Positions 52,300-63,365 of a DNA stretch of 64,000 nucleotides are shown one piece after another. How positions within the stretch are numbered: the first letter of the stretch is position 1; each line of letters begins with the position of its first letter. The notes below the pieces were generated by a model that saw only the letters and a program-made list of their open reading frames with translations, made no database searches and was not told the origin of the DNA. The position numbers and the translations under genes were made by a program. The stretch is from Cherax quadricarinatus. Its lineage: Eukaryota; Arthropoda; Malacostraca; Decapoda; Parastacidae. Where the stretch lies: the NCBI RefSeq assembly GCF_038502225.1, contig NC_091303.1:26860898-26924897 (forward strand), written 5' to 3'.

Positions 52300-52916
52300 G
52301 TTCAACAGAGGTATGAGGAGGACATGGGATACAAGTACCATTCTCCTATCACTGTCTTGGGGCTTATATTAGAGAAAATGGAGTGTAGCACAGGGCTAAC
52401 TGTGATATACACCCACACTGCACCATAAAACTGAAACAAAAAAGCTATTTCCTCTTCATAGATTATCACACACAGCAGCATGTGTGTAGAGAACCTAGGA
52501 TAACCGAAAAAAGTCAAAGTGGCTTATTTCTAGTACCTGGCTTGGGTTAGCCATATATGATTTTTGATAAATATTCGATTCCCAGCCAGGGTAGAAACAT
52601 TGGGTGTGCTTCTTTACACCTGTTGTCTATGTTCACCCATCAGTAAATGGGTACCTGGGTGTTAGTTGACTGGTGTGGGTGTTATCCCGGGACACTGACC
52701 AAATTTGCTTGATATACTCAGCATAACAAGCAGCTTTCTATATAGTAGTATGTCACTGATGTCAGCTATGACATAGTTCCTTGATAATGTGAGTAGTCAC
52801 GAAAGCGCTTGGAATTTCTCTATTCTTTCAGAGTGGTTGTTTCGCATACCTTGTATATGTACGTGTAGTTAATAAAGATATTATTATTATTATTATTATT
52901 ATTACTATTATTATTT
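52300..52916 (+). mobile_element. Interspersed retroposon, copy 1, with ATT tail
   Basis: It contains the AACCTAGGATAACC core and a middle with TTCTTTACACCTGTTGTCTA. The end is GTTAATAAAGATATTATTATT with a 12-unit ATT run to 52916, which is a retroposon-type tail. The first ~360 bp recur inverted in two pieces at 62699-62928 and 53340-53455. Confidence 0.7.
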
Positions 52917-52929
52917 TCTCAGTTGTTTG

Positions 52930-53315
52930 TTGGGTTATCTTACTGAAACTTGGGGAATGTATGATGGAAAGATACTTCTTAACGTACACCAAAAATGAAA
53001 GAAATCAGACCATAAATAGCGGAGTTCACTTCTCAGCCATTAGCGGCTGCTTAGCGGTATACTTTTGTATGTTTTTTATGGTTATATTCTCGTTTTTTCA
53101 GTCTCATTTGATAGAATGGAAGATATATTACAAAAATAGATATGATTTTGATAGCTTTCATGATGAAAAGTACCTTGAAATTGCGCTCACAGTAGCGGAA
53201 ATGTTCTATTTTTTAGTGATGCTCAAGAGTAAACATATGACATCACCGTCCAATACCTGTCCGCCTGCCAGTCCAAATTCCAATACGGAGTCAAGACTGG
53301 GTTGACATTATTTAT
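52930..53315. mobile_element. TTAA MITE fragment, left piece
   Basis: The TTTGTATGTTTTTTATGGTT and CAGTCTCATTTGATAGAATG phrases match the interior of the TTAA MITEs (compare 22310-22380 and 41530-41600). The continuation of the same MITE reappears at 62935-63220, so the elements between them are an insertion. A GGGTTGACATTATTTAT triplication marks the junction at 53299-53356. Confidence 0.7.
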
Positions 53316-53339
53316 TTATGGGCTGACATTATTTATATG

Positions 53340-53455
53340 GGTTGACATTATTTATTTACTATTTACTGATGGGTGAACATAGACAACAGGTGTAAAGAAA
53401 CACACCCAATGTTTCTACCCTGGCTGGGAATCGAATATTTACCAAAAATCATATT
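53340..53455 (-). mobile_element. Retroposon copy 2, left piece
   Basis: It is the reverse complement of about 52565-52660 (CTGATGGGTGAACATAGACA, CTGGCTGGGAATCGAATATT). The remainder of this copy is at 62699-62928, and the L2-like LINE separates the two. Confidence 0.75.
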
Positions 53456-53831
53456 TTTTTTTTATTTTTATTTATTTTATTTAAAAATTTGAGCACACAT
53501 ACAGAGGTACAACAAATACAGGTAAGAGCAGTATGCCAAAGCCACTTATACTATGCATAGCATTACGGGCTGGCTTAAAATTAACTTAAGATTAACTAAG
53601 CAATGATGAAATCAGTGATAAAACATTAATGTAAACAGGTTACTATAAAGCACAAGTGAGTATTACAAAGACAGGTCATATGGTTGTATGCATTGTTGTA
53701 CGTTCAGTAGAATGGAGTATTCTGTTAGGTAGTGTATTTAAAAAATAATAAAGTTAGATTGGGTTTTAGGTTTAACATTTATGTGATATAATTGTGAGAA
53801 ACATTTAAGATATACAATTTATAAGGTTCAG

Positions 53832-56786
53832 TTATTCAGTATTTATTTGGTTTTGGGTGAGTAAGTGATCTTTGAGAAGAGACTTGAATTTATAAACAGG
53901 TAGTGTTTCTTTTATATTTACAGGTAATGAATTCCAGATTTTAGGGCCTTTTATGTGCATTGAGTTTTTACATAGTGTGAGATGGACACGAGGAACATCA
54001 AAGAGTGATCTGTGCCTTGTGTTATGGTCATGTGTTCTGTTGAGGTTGGCAAGGAGATGTTTGAGGGGAGGGTTAATATCAGAGTTAAGTGTTCTATGTA
54101 TGTAATAGGTGCAGTAGTAAGTATGGATGTTTTGTATGGTGAGGAGGTTTAGTGTATTGAATATTGGTGGAGTGTGCTGCCTATAGTGAGAATTTGTTAT
54201 CATTCTAACTGCAGCCTTTTGTTGGGTAATTAGTGGTCTGAGATGGTTACTTGTTGTTGAGCCCCATGCACAAATTCCATAGGTGAGATAGGGGTAAATA
54301 AGAGAGTGATATAGGGCCAGGAGGGCTGACTGTGGAGCATAGTACCGTATCTTCGATAGTATGCCTACAGTCTTGGAAATTTTCTTAGAAATTTGTTGTA
54401 CATGTGTATGAAATTTGAGTCTATTATCAAGGTGGATTCCTAAGAATTTTCCCTCTGTTAGCTTTGTGATAGGTGATCCGTTTATCATTATGTTAAGAGG
54501 GACATCTGTAGCTCTGTTACCAAACTGAATGAAGTAGGTTTTGTCAATGTTTAGTGTAAGTTTGTTAGTTCTCATCCAGGTAGATATTTTCTGTAATTCG
54601 GTATTTACAGTATTGGCTAGCGTGACTGGGCTCGGGTGGGAGAAGACGTATGTAGTGTCATCTGCAAATAGTGTGGGTTTGAGTAATTGCGAAGCATTTG
54701 GTAGGTCATTTATGTATAGGAGAAAGAGAAGAGGGCCAAGGACACTTCCCTGTGGGACACCAACTGTAATTGGTTGTGCAGAGGAGTTTGCCCCATTTGC
54801 ATACACATATTGGCTTCTGTTGCTGAGGTATGACTTGAGGTAGTTGAGGGAGTGCCCTCTTATACCATAGTGTGACAATTTTACGTGGAGCAAGTCATGG
54901 TCAACTGTATCAAAAGCTTTACGTAAGTCAATGAAGATCCCCAGTGGGACTTCTTTTTTCTCTATTGCAGTGTATATATGTTCTAGCATGTGTATAATAG
55001 CATCATTAGTATTTTTATTAGGCCTGAATCCAAATTGGCAGGGGTTGAGTATGTTTTGGGAGATAAGGTAGGAGTAGATTCGTTTATGAATTAATTTTTC
55101 GAAGATTTTTGAGAGAGGGTGTAAGTTGGATATTGGCCTATAGTTATTCAACTCTGTTTGGTCTCCTCCTTTGTGGATCGGGGTGACCCTTGCTATTTTG
55201 AGTACTGTAGGGAAGGTGGAGGATTCAATGGATTTGTTAAAGAGTGTTGCAATGATTGGTGATAGCACTTGTGACACTTTTTTGTATATAAAGGGTGGTA
55301 AGGTATTTAAATCTCCTGCCTTGTTTTTTAGTGTGTTGATAATAAGGGAGACTTCGTATGGGTTAGTCGGAGCTAGGAACAGTGTGTTCGGGTAGTTGCC
55401 GGTGAGGTAGTCATTTGGTGGGGTATCTGAGCTTGGGATTTTATTGGCAAGGTTTTGTCCTATAGTGGAGAAGAAATCATTGAGTCTGTTTGCTGTTTCT
55501 GTTGGTGGGAGTTGGGGTTCATCTGATTTTGCTAATTTTATTTCGCTATTTCGTGATATCTTTTTTGTTCCTAGAATTTCTGATAGGGTTTTCCAGGTCT
55601 TTTTTATATCACCTCGTAAGTTGGATAATCTGTTCTCATAATACAATTTTTTTGCCCTTCTTATCAGGCTGGTTAGGATTGACGAGTAACGTTTTGTTTG
55701 GTCTCTGGTTATGTGACCCATTCTGTACTGTTTTTCATATTGGTGTTTTGTATTTATGGATTTGAGAATGCTGGGTGTTAGCCAGGGACTGTTCAGTCTC
55801 TTAGCTGTCATCTGTTTAGTTTTTTTAGGGCAGTGCTTGTTATAGAGGTATTGGGTCTTTTTTAGAAAATTATTAATACATTCGTCAATATCTGTATAGA
55901 TTTCTAGCTCAGTGTGCCAGTCAATGTTTGCTACTGCTGTTGTGAAGTTATTAATGGCTGCCTCATTGTGAAGTCTGAAGGTGACTTTAGTAGTGTCTTG
56001 GGGTAATTTACCAAGAGTTGTTATGAGGAAAGTCGGGTAGTGGTCTGTGGTATTATCTGTAATTATGCCTGATTTTAAAGGGGATATGGTGTTGGTCCAG
56101 ATGTGGTCAAGTAGGGAAACACTAGTCTCTGTAACTCTTGTAGGTTTTGTTACTGTTGGTAGCAACATACAGTTACTCATTGTGTTTGTGAATTCAGTAA
56201 CGTGTGGGTCCTGGTCTTGCAGGAGATTTATATTGAAGTCACCTGAGAGTAGTAAGTGATCTTTGTTCATGCGTGCATCAGTTATCATACTTCCTAGGTT
56301 TTGACTAAATTGGCTAATGTTTGACTGTGGAACTCTGTAGATGTTTATCAATGTGAGAGGTTTTTGTAGGTATTTGGATTTGAATTTGGCTATTATATAT
56401 TCCCCATGTTCATCCCTTGTGCAAGTATTAGTGATACATTCTAGTTGGTCTGAGTAGTATATGGCTGTGCCACCCCCTTGTTGGTCTGGCCTACAGTTGT
56501 GTATGGCTGTGTAACCAGGAATGGCATAGACATCTGTACTATCAGGCTTTAGCCAGGTTTCAGTTAGTGTAATGATGGACATATTGGCATGTAAGGAATT
56601 TAGTAATGCTATGAGGTCATCGTAATGCTTGCTTAAAGATCTGATATTGTAGTTAAAGATAGTTATGTTGTTGTTGGCACTGAGAAGTGCCTTTGATTGT
56701 TCTGCAGTGTAGTAATTACAGTAACTGTTTGATTCATTTAAGTCATTAAATAAGAGATTGGTATCAGGATCAATGCTTGTAATCAT
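53832..56786 (-). CDS. L2/CR1-like LINE ORF2, endonuclease-RT, intact
   Basis: The 984-residue frame has an APE endonuclease (IITLTETWLKPDS, LLLSGDFNINLLQ, SLLDHIWTN, TTDHYPTFL) and an RT. RT motifs: RVTPIHKGGDQTELNNYRPI, QFGFRPNKNTNDAI, motif A GIFIDLRKAFDTVDHDLL, motif B GVPQGSVLGPLLFLLYINDL, motif C LFADDTTYVF. The C-terminal domain has LIYPYLTYGICAWGS and KGPKIWNSLPVNIK. There is no zinc knuckle that I can see. Catalytic motifs are intact and no stop interrupts it, so this copy may be young. The clade within the CR1/L2 group is not resolved. Confidence 0.9.
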   Translation of the reverse strand: MITSIDPDTNLLFNDLNESNSYCNYYTAEQSKALLSANNNITIFNYNIRSLSKHYDDLIALLNSLHANMSIITLTETWLKPDSTDVYAIPGYTAIHNCRPDQQGGGTAIYYSDQLECITNTCTRDEHGEYIIAKFKSKYLQKPLTLINIYRVPQSNISQFSQNLGSMITDARMNKDHLLLSGDFNINLLQDQDPHVTEFTNTMSNCMLLPTVTKPTRVTETSVSLLDHIWTNTISPLKSGIITDNTTDHYPTFLITTLGKLPQDTTKVTFRLHNEAAINNFTTAVANIDWHTELEIYTDIDECINNFLKKTQYLYNKHCPKKTKQMTAKRLNSPWLTPSILKSINTKHQYEKQYRMGHITRDQTKRYSSILTSLIRRAKKLYYENRLSNLRGDIKKTWKTLSEILGTKKISRNSEIKLAKSDEPQLPPTETANRLNDFFSTIGQNLANKIPSSDTPPNDYLTGNYPNTLFLAPTNPYEVSLIINTLKNKAGDLNTLPPFIYKKVSQVLSPIIATLFNKSIESSTFPTVLKIARVTPIHKGGDQTELNNYRPISNLHPLSKIFEKLIHKRIYSYLISQNILNPCQFGFRPNKNTNDAIIHMLEHIYTAIEKKEVPLGIFIDLRKAFDTVDHDLLHVKLSHYGIRGHSLNYLKSYLSNRSQYVYANGANSSAQPITVGVPQGSVLGPLLFLLYINDLPNASQLLKPTLFADDTTYVFSHPSPVTLANTVNTELQKISTWMRTNKLTLNIDKTYFIQFGNRATDVPLNIMINGSPITKLTEGKFLGIHLDNRLKFHTHVQQISKKISKTVGILSKIRYYAPQSALLALYHSLIYPYLTYGICAWGSTTSNHLRPLITQQKAAVRMITNSHYRQHTPPIFNTLNLLTIQNIHTYYCTYYIHRTLNSDINPPLKHLLANLNRTHDHNTRHRSLFDVPRVHLTLCKNSMHIKGPKIWNSLPVNIKETLPVYKFKSLLKDHLLTQNQINTE

Positions 56787-56869
56787 AAGATTTGTAGTGA
56801 ATCTATAGTTAGAATTAAGTATAAAACAAAGTAAATAGTCTTAAGCTAAAAAATAGCACCTGAAATTAT

Positions 56870-56900
56870 TTAACAAATGTAAAATAATGAGCTAAGGTAG

Positions 56901-56932
<32 letters not shown>

Positions 56933-57610
56933 AAATAAAGGAGACAATATAAAAGGGACTAATACAAATATAGTGATGATCAAATAATGGAGCTTGGGAA
57001 TATGATAGTAGGTAGTACTATAAAGGTAATTCTTTAAAGTTAGAATTATAGTATAAAATAATAATATAAAAGGGACTAATATAAGTTGTGGTGAACAATA
57101 AAGTGGTAATCAAATAATGAGCTTTGGAATATAATGGCAAAATTGTGAACTTATTCTACTTTAGCACCTGAGAATAGCACCTTGATTATTTTAACAATTG
57201 TGAATATATAAACTAGGGTAGTTATATAAAGCTAAAATAAAGGAGAAAATATATAAGGGACTAAAATTAAGTAATGGTAAACAAAGTTAAATGGACAGGT
57301 GGTCACTATGAAATAATATTGGTTTAGGAGTAAGATCTGATTTGTAATATTAAATAAACTGAGCAGTTTATTGCACAATAAAAGTAAAAAAAAATGAGGT
57401 AGTTGGTACTAGCTAGCAAAAGATAGTTTTGGTACTTGCAAAAAAGTAATTGGAATATACACTAATTGCATACACAATGAAAAGTGACTAAAAAAAACAA
57501 GTAGTGATAAACAAAATTAAATGGACAGGTAAGAATAATGAATATTATTAATTTGGAGTAAGATTTGACTTGTAGTTTAAAATTATGAGCAATTAATAGC
57601 AGTAAGAAAG
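56870..57610. repeat. Degenerate repeats in the LINE inter-ORF region
   Basis: A phrase like AAAATATAAAAGGGACTAAT recurs at about 56945, 57060, 57245 and 57480, and AAATGGACAGGT follows the last two. The whole region is AT-rich and non-coding. It separates ORF1 from ORF2, unusually far apart (about 1 kb without the RTE insertion). Confidence 0.6.
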
Positions 57611-57618
57611 AAGTATAG

Positions 57619-60600
57619 GTAGTAGGTTGGTAGACAGCAACCACCCAGGGAGGTACTACCGTCCTGCCAAGTGAGTGTAAAACGAAGCCTGTGATTGTTT
57701 TACATGATGGTAGGATTGCTGATGTCTTTTGTCTGTCTCATAAATATGCAAGATTACAGGCATGTCTTGCTACTTCTACTTGCACTTAGGTCACACTACA
57801 CATACATGTACACATTTATTTATACACACTCATCTGAGTTTTCTTTGATTTTATCTTAATAGTTCTTGGTCTTATTAATTTTCCTTTTATATCCATGGGG
57901 AAGTGGAATAAGAATCTTTCCTCCGTAAGCCATGCGTGTTGTAAAAGTCAACTAAAATGCCGGGAACAATGGGCTAGTAACCCCTTTTCCTGTAAAGATT
58001 ACTAAAAAGAATAAGAAGAAGAAAATTGTCAAAGTGGGAAGTCTGAATGTGCGTGGATGTTGTGCAGATGATAAGAAAGAGATGATTGTGGATGTTATGA
58101 ATGAGAAGAAGCTGGATGTCCTGGCTTTAAGTGAAACAAAGCTGAAGGGGGTGGGAGAGTTTCAGTGGAGAGGAATAAATGGGATTAGGTCAGGGGTTTC
58201 AAATAGAGTTAGAGCTAAAGAAGGAGTAGCAATAATTTTGAAGGATAAGCTATGGCAGGAAAAGAGGGACTATAAATGTATTAATTCAAGGATTATGTGG
58301 AGTAAAATAAAGATTGGATGTGAAAAGTGGGTTATAATAAGCGTGTATGCACCTGGAGAAGAGAGAAGTGTAGAGGAGAGAGAGAGATTTTGGGAAATGT
58401 TGAGTGAATGCGTGGGGAGTTTTGAATCAAGTGTGAGAGTAATGGTGGTTGGGGATTTCAATGTTAAAGTGGGTAAAAATGTTATGGAAGGAGTAGTAGG
58501 TAAATTTGGGGTGCCAGGGGTAAATGTAAATGGGGAGCCTTTAATTGAGCTATGTGTAGAAAGAAATTTGGTAATAAGTAATACATATTTTATGAAAAAG
58601 AGGATAAATAAATATACAAGGTATGATGTAGCACGTAATGAAAGTAGTTTATTAGATTATGTATTGGTGGATAAAAGGTTGATGGGTAGGCTCCAGGATG
58701 TACATGTTTATAGAGGGGCAACTGATATATCGGATCATTATTTAGTTGTAGCTACAGTTAGAGTAAGAGGTAGATGGGAAAAGAGGAAGGTGGCAACAAC
58801 AAGTAAGAGGGAGGTGAAAGTGTATAAACTAAGGGAGGAGGAAGTTCGGGTGAGATATAAGCGACTATTGGCAGAAAGGTGGGCTAGTGCAAAGATGAGT
58901 AGTGGGGGGGTTGAAGAGGGTTGGAATAGTTTTAAAAATGCAGTATTAGAATGTGGGACAGAAGTTTGTGGTTATAGGAGGGTGGGGGCAGGAGGAAAGA
59001 GGAGTGATTGGTGGAATGATGAAGTAAAGGGTGTGATAAAAGAGAAAAAGGTAGCTTATGAGAGGTTTTTACAAAGCAGAAGTGTTATAAGAAGAGCAGA
59101 GTATATGGAGAGTAAAAGAAAGGTAAAGAGAGTGGTGAGAGAGTGCAAAAGGAGAGCAGATGAAAGAGTGGGAGAGGCACTGTCAAGAAATTTTAATGAA
59201 AATAAGAAAAAATTTTGGAGTGAGTTAAACAAGTTAAGAAAGCCTAGGGAAAATATGGATTTGTCAGTTAAAAACAGAGTAGGGGAGTTAGTAGATGGGG
59301 AGATGGAGGTATTGGGTAGATGGCGAGAATATTTTGAGGAACTTTTAAATGTTAAGGAAGAAACAGAGGCAGTAATTTCATGCACTGGTCAGGGAGGTAT
59401 ACCATCTTTTAGGAGTGAAGAAGAGCAGAATGTAAGTGTGGGGGAGGTACGTGAGGCATTACGTAAAATGAAAGGGGGTAAAGCAGCTGGAACTGATGGG
59501 ATCATGACAGAAATGTTAAAAGCAGGGGGGGATATAGTGTTGGAGTGGTTGGTACTTTTGTTTAATAAATGTATGAAAGAGGGGAAGGTACCTAGGGATT
59601 GGCAGAGAGCATGTATAGTCCCTTTATATAAAGGGAAAGGGGACAAAAGAGACTGTAAAAATTATAGAGGAATAAGCTTACTGAGTATACCAGGAAAAGT
59701 GTACGGTAGGGTTATAATTGAAAGAATTAAAGGTAAGACAGAATGTAGGATTGCGGATGAGCAAGGAGGTTTTAGAATGGGTAGGGGATGTGTAGATCAG
59801 GTGTTTACATTGAAGCATATATGTGAACAGTATTTAGATAAAGATAGGGAAGTTTTTATTGCATTTATGGATTTAGAAAAGGCATATGATAGAGTGGATA
59901 GAGGAGCAATGTGGCAGATGTTGCAAGTTTATGGAATAGGTGGTAAGTTACTGAATGCTGTAAAGAGCTTTTATGAGGATAGTGAGGCTCAGGTTAGGGT
60001 GTGTAGAAGAGAGGGAGACTACTTCCCGGTAAAAGTAGGTCTTAGACAGGGATGTGTAATGTCACCATGGTTGTTTAATATATTTATAGATGAGGTTGTT
60101 AAGGAAGTAAATGCTAGGGTGTTTGGGAGAGGGGTGGGATTAAATTATGGGGAATCAAATTCAAAATGGGAATTGACACAGTTACTTTTTGCTGATGATA
60201 CTGTGCTTATGGGAGATTCTAAAGAAAAATTGCAAAGGTTAGTGGATGAGTTTGGGAATGTGTGTAAAGGTAGAAAGTTGAAAGTGAACATAGAAAAGAG
60301 TAAGGTGATGAGGGTGTCAAATGATTTAGATAAAGAAAAATTGGATATCAAATTGGGGAGGAGGAGTATGGAAGAAGTGAATGTTTTCAGATACTTGGGA
60401 GTTGACGTGTCGGCGGATGGATTTATGAAGGATGAGATTAATCATAGAATTGATGAGGGAAAAAAGGTGAGTGGTGCGTTGAGGTATATGTGGAGTCAAA
60501 AAACGTTATCTATGGAGGCAAAGAAGGGAATGTATGAAAGTATAGTAGTACCAACACTCTTATATGGGTGTGAAGCTTGGGTGGTAAATGCAGCAGCGAG

Positions 60601-61284
60601 GAGACGGTTGGAGGCAGTGGAGATGTCCTGTTTAAGGGCAATGTGTGGTGTAAATATTATGCAGAAATTCGGAGTGTGGAAATTAGGAGAAGGTGTGGAG
60701 TTAATAAAAGTATTAGTCAGAGGGCAGAAGAGGGGTTGTTGAGGTGGTTTGGTCATTTAGAGAGAATGGATCAAAGTAGAATGACATGGAAAGCATATAA
60801 ATCTATAGGGGAAGGAAGGCGGGGTAGGGGTCGTCCTCGAAAGGGTTGGAGAGAGGGGGTAAAGGAGGTTTTGTGGGTAAGGGGCTTGGACTTCCAGCAA
60901 GCGTGCGTGAGCGTGTTAGATAGGAGTGAATGGAGACGAATGGTACTTGGGACCTGACGATCTGTTGGAGTGTGAGCAGGGTAATATTTAGTGAAGGGAT
61001 TCAGGGAAACCGGTTATTTTCATATAGTCGGACTTGAGTCCTGGAAATGGGAAGTACAATGCCTGCACTTTAAAGGAGGGGTTTGGGATATTGGCAGTTT
61101 GGAGGGATATGTTGTGTATCTTTATATGTGTATGCTTCTAGACTGTTGTATTCTGAGCACCTCTGCAAAAACAGTGATAATGTGCGAGTGTGGTGAAAGT
61201 GTTGAATGATGATGAAAGTATTTTCTTTTTGGGGATTTTCTTTCTTTTTTGGGTCACCCTGCCTCGGTGGGAGACGGCCGACTT

Positions 61285-61314
<30 letters not shown>
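57619..61314 (+). mobile_element. RTE-like LINE, copy 4, full length
   Basis: It is flanked by the 8-bp repeat AAGTATAG at 57611-57618 and 61315-61322, right after the poly-A. It has the complete leader (57619-58030), ORF, tail and poly-A (61288-61314). It is the best-preserved plus-strand copy and the youngest layer of the nest. Confidence 0.92.
58034..60957 (+). pseudogene. RTE endonuclease-RT, copy 4, single frameshift
   Basis: The frame is open from VGSLNVRGCCADDKKEMIVD (58034; GTG context, no clear ATG) to 60742, with all endonuclease and RT motifs intact: VVGDFNVKVG, SDHYLVVAT, FMDLEKAYDRVD, LRQGCVMSPWLFNIFIDE, LLFADDTVLMG. At about 60664-60667 one A is missing compared with copy 3 (AGAAATTCGG versus AGAAAATTCG). 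The last ~90 residues (RSVEIRRRCGVNK to WRRMVLGT) are therefore in the next frame, ending at 60957. This is the only lesion seen. Confidence 0.9.
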
Positions 61315-61319
<5 letters not shown>

Positions 61320-61584
61320 TAGAGTATTGGAGGTAGTTGGCATTAGCTAGTGATGACAAATAATAAAAATAATTATGCACAATATAATAGTAACGTACAC
61401 TATATGTACCACACGTATATATGTATTAAGGGCACTTATCTAATCTGTTACAGAAATGTCAGCTTTTCTAAGGAAGGTAGAGAAATCGTGTTCATTTGAG
61501 ATGGTATATTGTTGTCCTGTTGATGTTTTCCTTACTAGTATTTTCCCATCTCGCGTGAAACACTGGTGTATTTTGTTTTCCTGT

Positions 61585-62445
61585 TTAAGTTTTCTCAGCC
61601 TGAACAGAAGGTTTTGACGTTTTTTTTGTTAGACACTCATTTATGTACACTCCATTTTTCATTGTAATTGCTGATTTAATTAGGTCCTTTCTTTTATCGT
61701 ATGAATGAAGTCTGATCATTATACTGTGTTTACTTCCTGGTTTTCCTAACAAACGTGTTTCTTTGATTTCATTGTTTTGCACGATGACTTGTACGTGGTT
61801 CTGTATTATCCTGATAGCAGTTTCTTTGCACTGTGCTTGTGTTATGTCACTAGGAATGTGTGGACTGTTTATTATAACTGCATCAGACAACTTATCTTGT
61901 TCAGTTTTGTCGTCTTGGAAATCAAGGTATTCATTTAGTCGAGTGTGCATGTTCTGATTCCAGTCCTTGATTGCTTCTTCAACCTTCATATTTATTGTTG
62001 TTATTTGCTCAGTGTGACTGGCTATAGCTACTTTTAGAGTATTTTCTGTGTCAACACTTCCCGATGTAATCTTCTCTTCAAGGTTTTGGATCTTATTCTC
62101 GAGGTTGATTATCTTGGATTCTCGTCGCTCGAGTGTTGCTTTGATATCTTTGATTTCATTTTCTAGAGAAACGATGTAGTCCTTGATATTGTCAGGAATA
62201 ATCATACCTGAGTTATCATGGGTGAATCCTTTGAAGGGAGTGGAGTTGGAGGGGGAGTCAGCCATGTTTGTTGTTGTTGTTGTTGTTCCTTGGGTGGCGG
62301 CGGTGAGGGGGGTTGATGATACACTGGCGTCCTGCTGGGTAGACAAGTTGAGTTCTAGGGTCCTTGCTGTTATTCTTTTATTACTGGTGTTGTTTCTTCT
62401 GCGATATCCTTTCATAGTATCACTGAAGTAGATACTGTGTAGCAA
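61585..62445 (-). CDS. L2/CR1-like LINE ORF1, coiled-coil RNA-binding type
   Basis: The 286-residue frame has a Thr/Ser-rich N-terminus and a coiled coil at about residues 85-125 (IVSLENEIKDIKATLERRES, then IINLENKIQNLEEKI). The C-terminal domain has KETAIRIIQNHVQVIVQNNE, TRLLGKPGSKHSIMIRLHSY and DKRKDLIKSAITMKNG, resembling the L1-type ORF1 RRM/CTD arrangement. The start could be either the first ATG or the second (MKGYRRRNN, 10 codons on). It probably binds the element's RNA as an oligomer. It is intact. Confidence 0.82.
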   Translation of the reverse strand: MLHSIYFSDTMKGYRRRNNTSNKRITARTLELNLSTQQDASVSSTPLTAATQGTTTTTTNMADSPSNSTPFKGFTHDNSGMIIPDNIKDYIVSLENEIKDIKATLERRESKIINLENKIQNLEEKITSGSVDTENTLKVAIASHTEQITTINMKVEEAIKDWNQNMHTRLNEYLDFQDDKTEQDKLSDAVIINSPHIPSDITQAQCKETAIRIIQNHVQVIVQNNEIKETRLLGKPGSKHSIMIRLHSYDKRKDLIKSAITMKNGVYINECLTKKTSKPSVQAEKT

Positions 62446-62698
62446 TGGAGGAGAAGGCTTGTTTTCTCGGAGCTTGGGTTAAGTGATTGTCTGGCAGCGG
62501 AGACAGTGTTTGGGTTAGCAGGGCTGTCTTCCTTAGATCTTCTAATTTTGTCAAGATTTGGGTTACATTCTTAGTATTCTTGGGTCATGTTGTGGTCTAC
62601 GTGGGTTCATGTAGTTGAACTTTCACTTAGGCCATCACAAGTTTTGATGAGCGATGTTTTTTTGAGAAAGAAGAGCTGGTAGGATACCGTTGCTGCCG

Positions 62699-62928
62699 CC
62701 AGGTACTAGAAATAAGCCACTTTGTCTGACTTTTTTGGGTTATCCTAGGTTCTCTACACACATGCTGCTATGCGTGATAATCTATGAAGAGGAAATAGCT
62801 TTTTTGTTTCAGGTTTAGGTGCAGTACGAGTGTATATCACAGTTAGCCCTGTGCTACACTCCGTTTTCTCTTATAAGCCCCAAGACAGGGACAGGAGAAT
62901 GGTACTTGTATTCCATGTCCTCTTCATA
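62699..62928 (-). mobile_element. Retroposon copy 2, right piece
   Basis: It is the reverse complement of 52310-52545 (GCCAGGTACTAGAAATAAGC to CATGTCCTC). Together with 53340-53455 it makes one inverted copy of the 52300 retroposon, broken by the LINE. Confidence 0.8.
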
Positions 62929-62934
62929 TAAATA

Positions 62935-63220
62935 CTGTTATGCAGTAGTCTGCATAACAGTAAATAACAGTAAAATAACAGTAAAAATTCCAAATGGTAA
63001 GCAAGAGTAATATAAGAGGGGCATGGAGCCGTGACTAATGAACAGAGAAAATGTTATTTTAGCACCAGGGAGGTCTGCATTGTTTATTCTGGACCCTATT
63101 TTGAAATTGGCATCTGTTGAAATTTGTGTGAAATTGGCCAAATTGCCAATTTCTGACCACTTTATTGGGTAGTTGAAATAAGTGAATGGCCGGTTTCTTG
63201 TACTCAGTCGACAAACTAGA
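62935..63220. mobile_element. TTAA MITE fragment, right piece
   Basis: GTTATGCAGTAGTCTGCATA, TTCTGGACCCTATTTTGAAA and GAAATTGGCCAAATTGCCAA match the second half of the MITE interior (compare 22560-22830). It continues the left piece at 52930-53315, and ends near the AGTCGAC at 63206. Confidence 0.72.
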
Positions 63221-63221
63221 A

Positions 63222-63365
63222 GTAAGTAAATAAGTAAGTTTATTCAGGTATACACAAATACAGTTACATAGATTATCATACACAGCAGCGTATGTAGAGA
63301 GAACCTAGGATAACCCAAAAAAGTGAAAATGACTTATTTCCAGTACCTGGCTTGCGCTTGCCATA
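63222..63365 (+). repeat. Retroposon-type repeat with AACCTAGGATAACCCAA
   Basis: AGTTTATTCAGGTATACACA and GAGAACCTAGGATAACCCAA match the 52300 and 51270 repeats. It is partial and ends at the Tigger terminus. Confidence 0.65.

Larger units (their letters stand above)
53456..62698 (-). mobile_element. L2/CR1-like LINE with two ORFs, interrupted by RTE copy 4
   Basis: In minus-strand order: leader, ORF1 (62445-61585), inter-ORF region (61584-61323 and 57618-56787), ORF2 (56786-53832), 3' region ending in a T/A-rich run at 53456-53490. RTE copy 4 sits in the inter-ORF region with an 8-bp duplication. Both ORFs are open. It is inserted in a retroposon copy with loss of about 14 bp of target. Confidence 0.85.
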
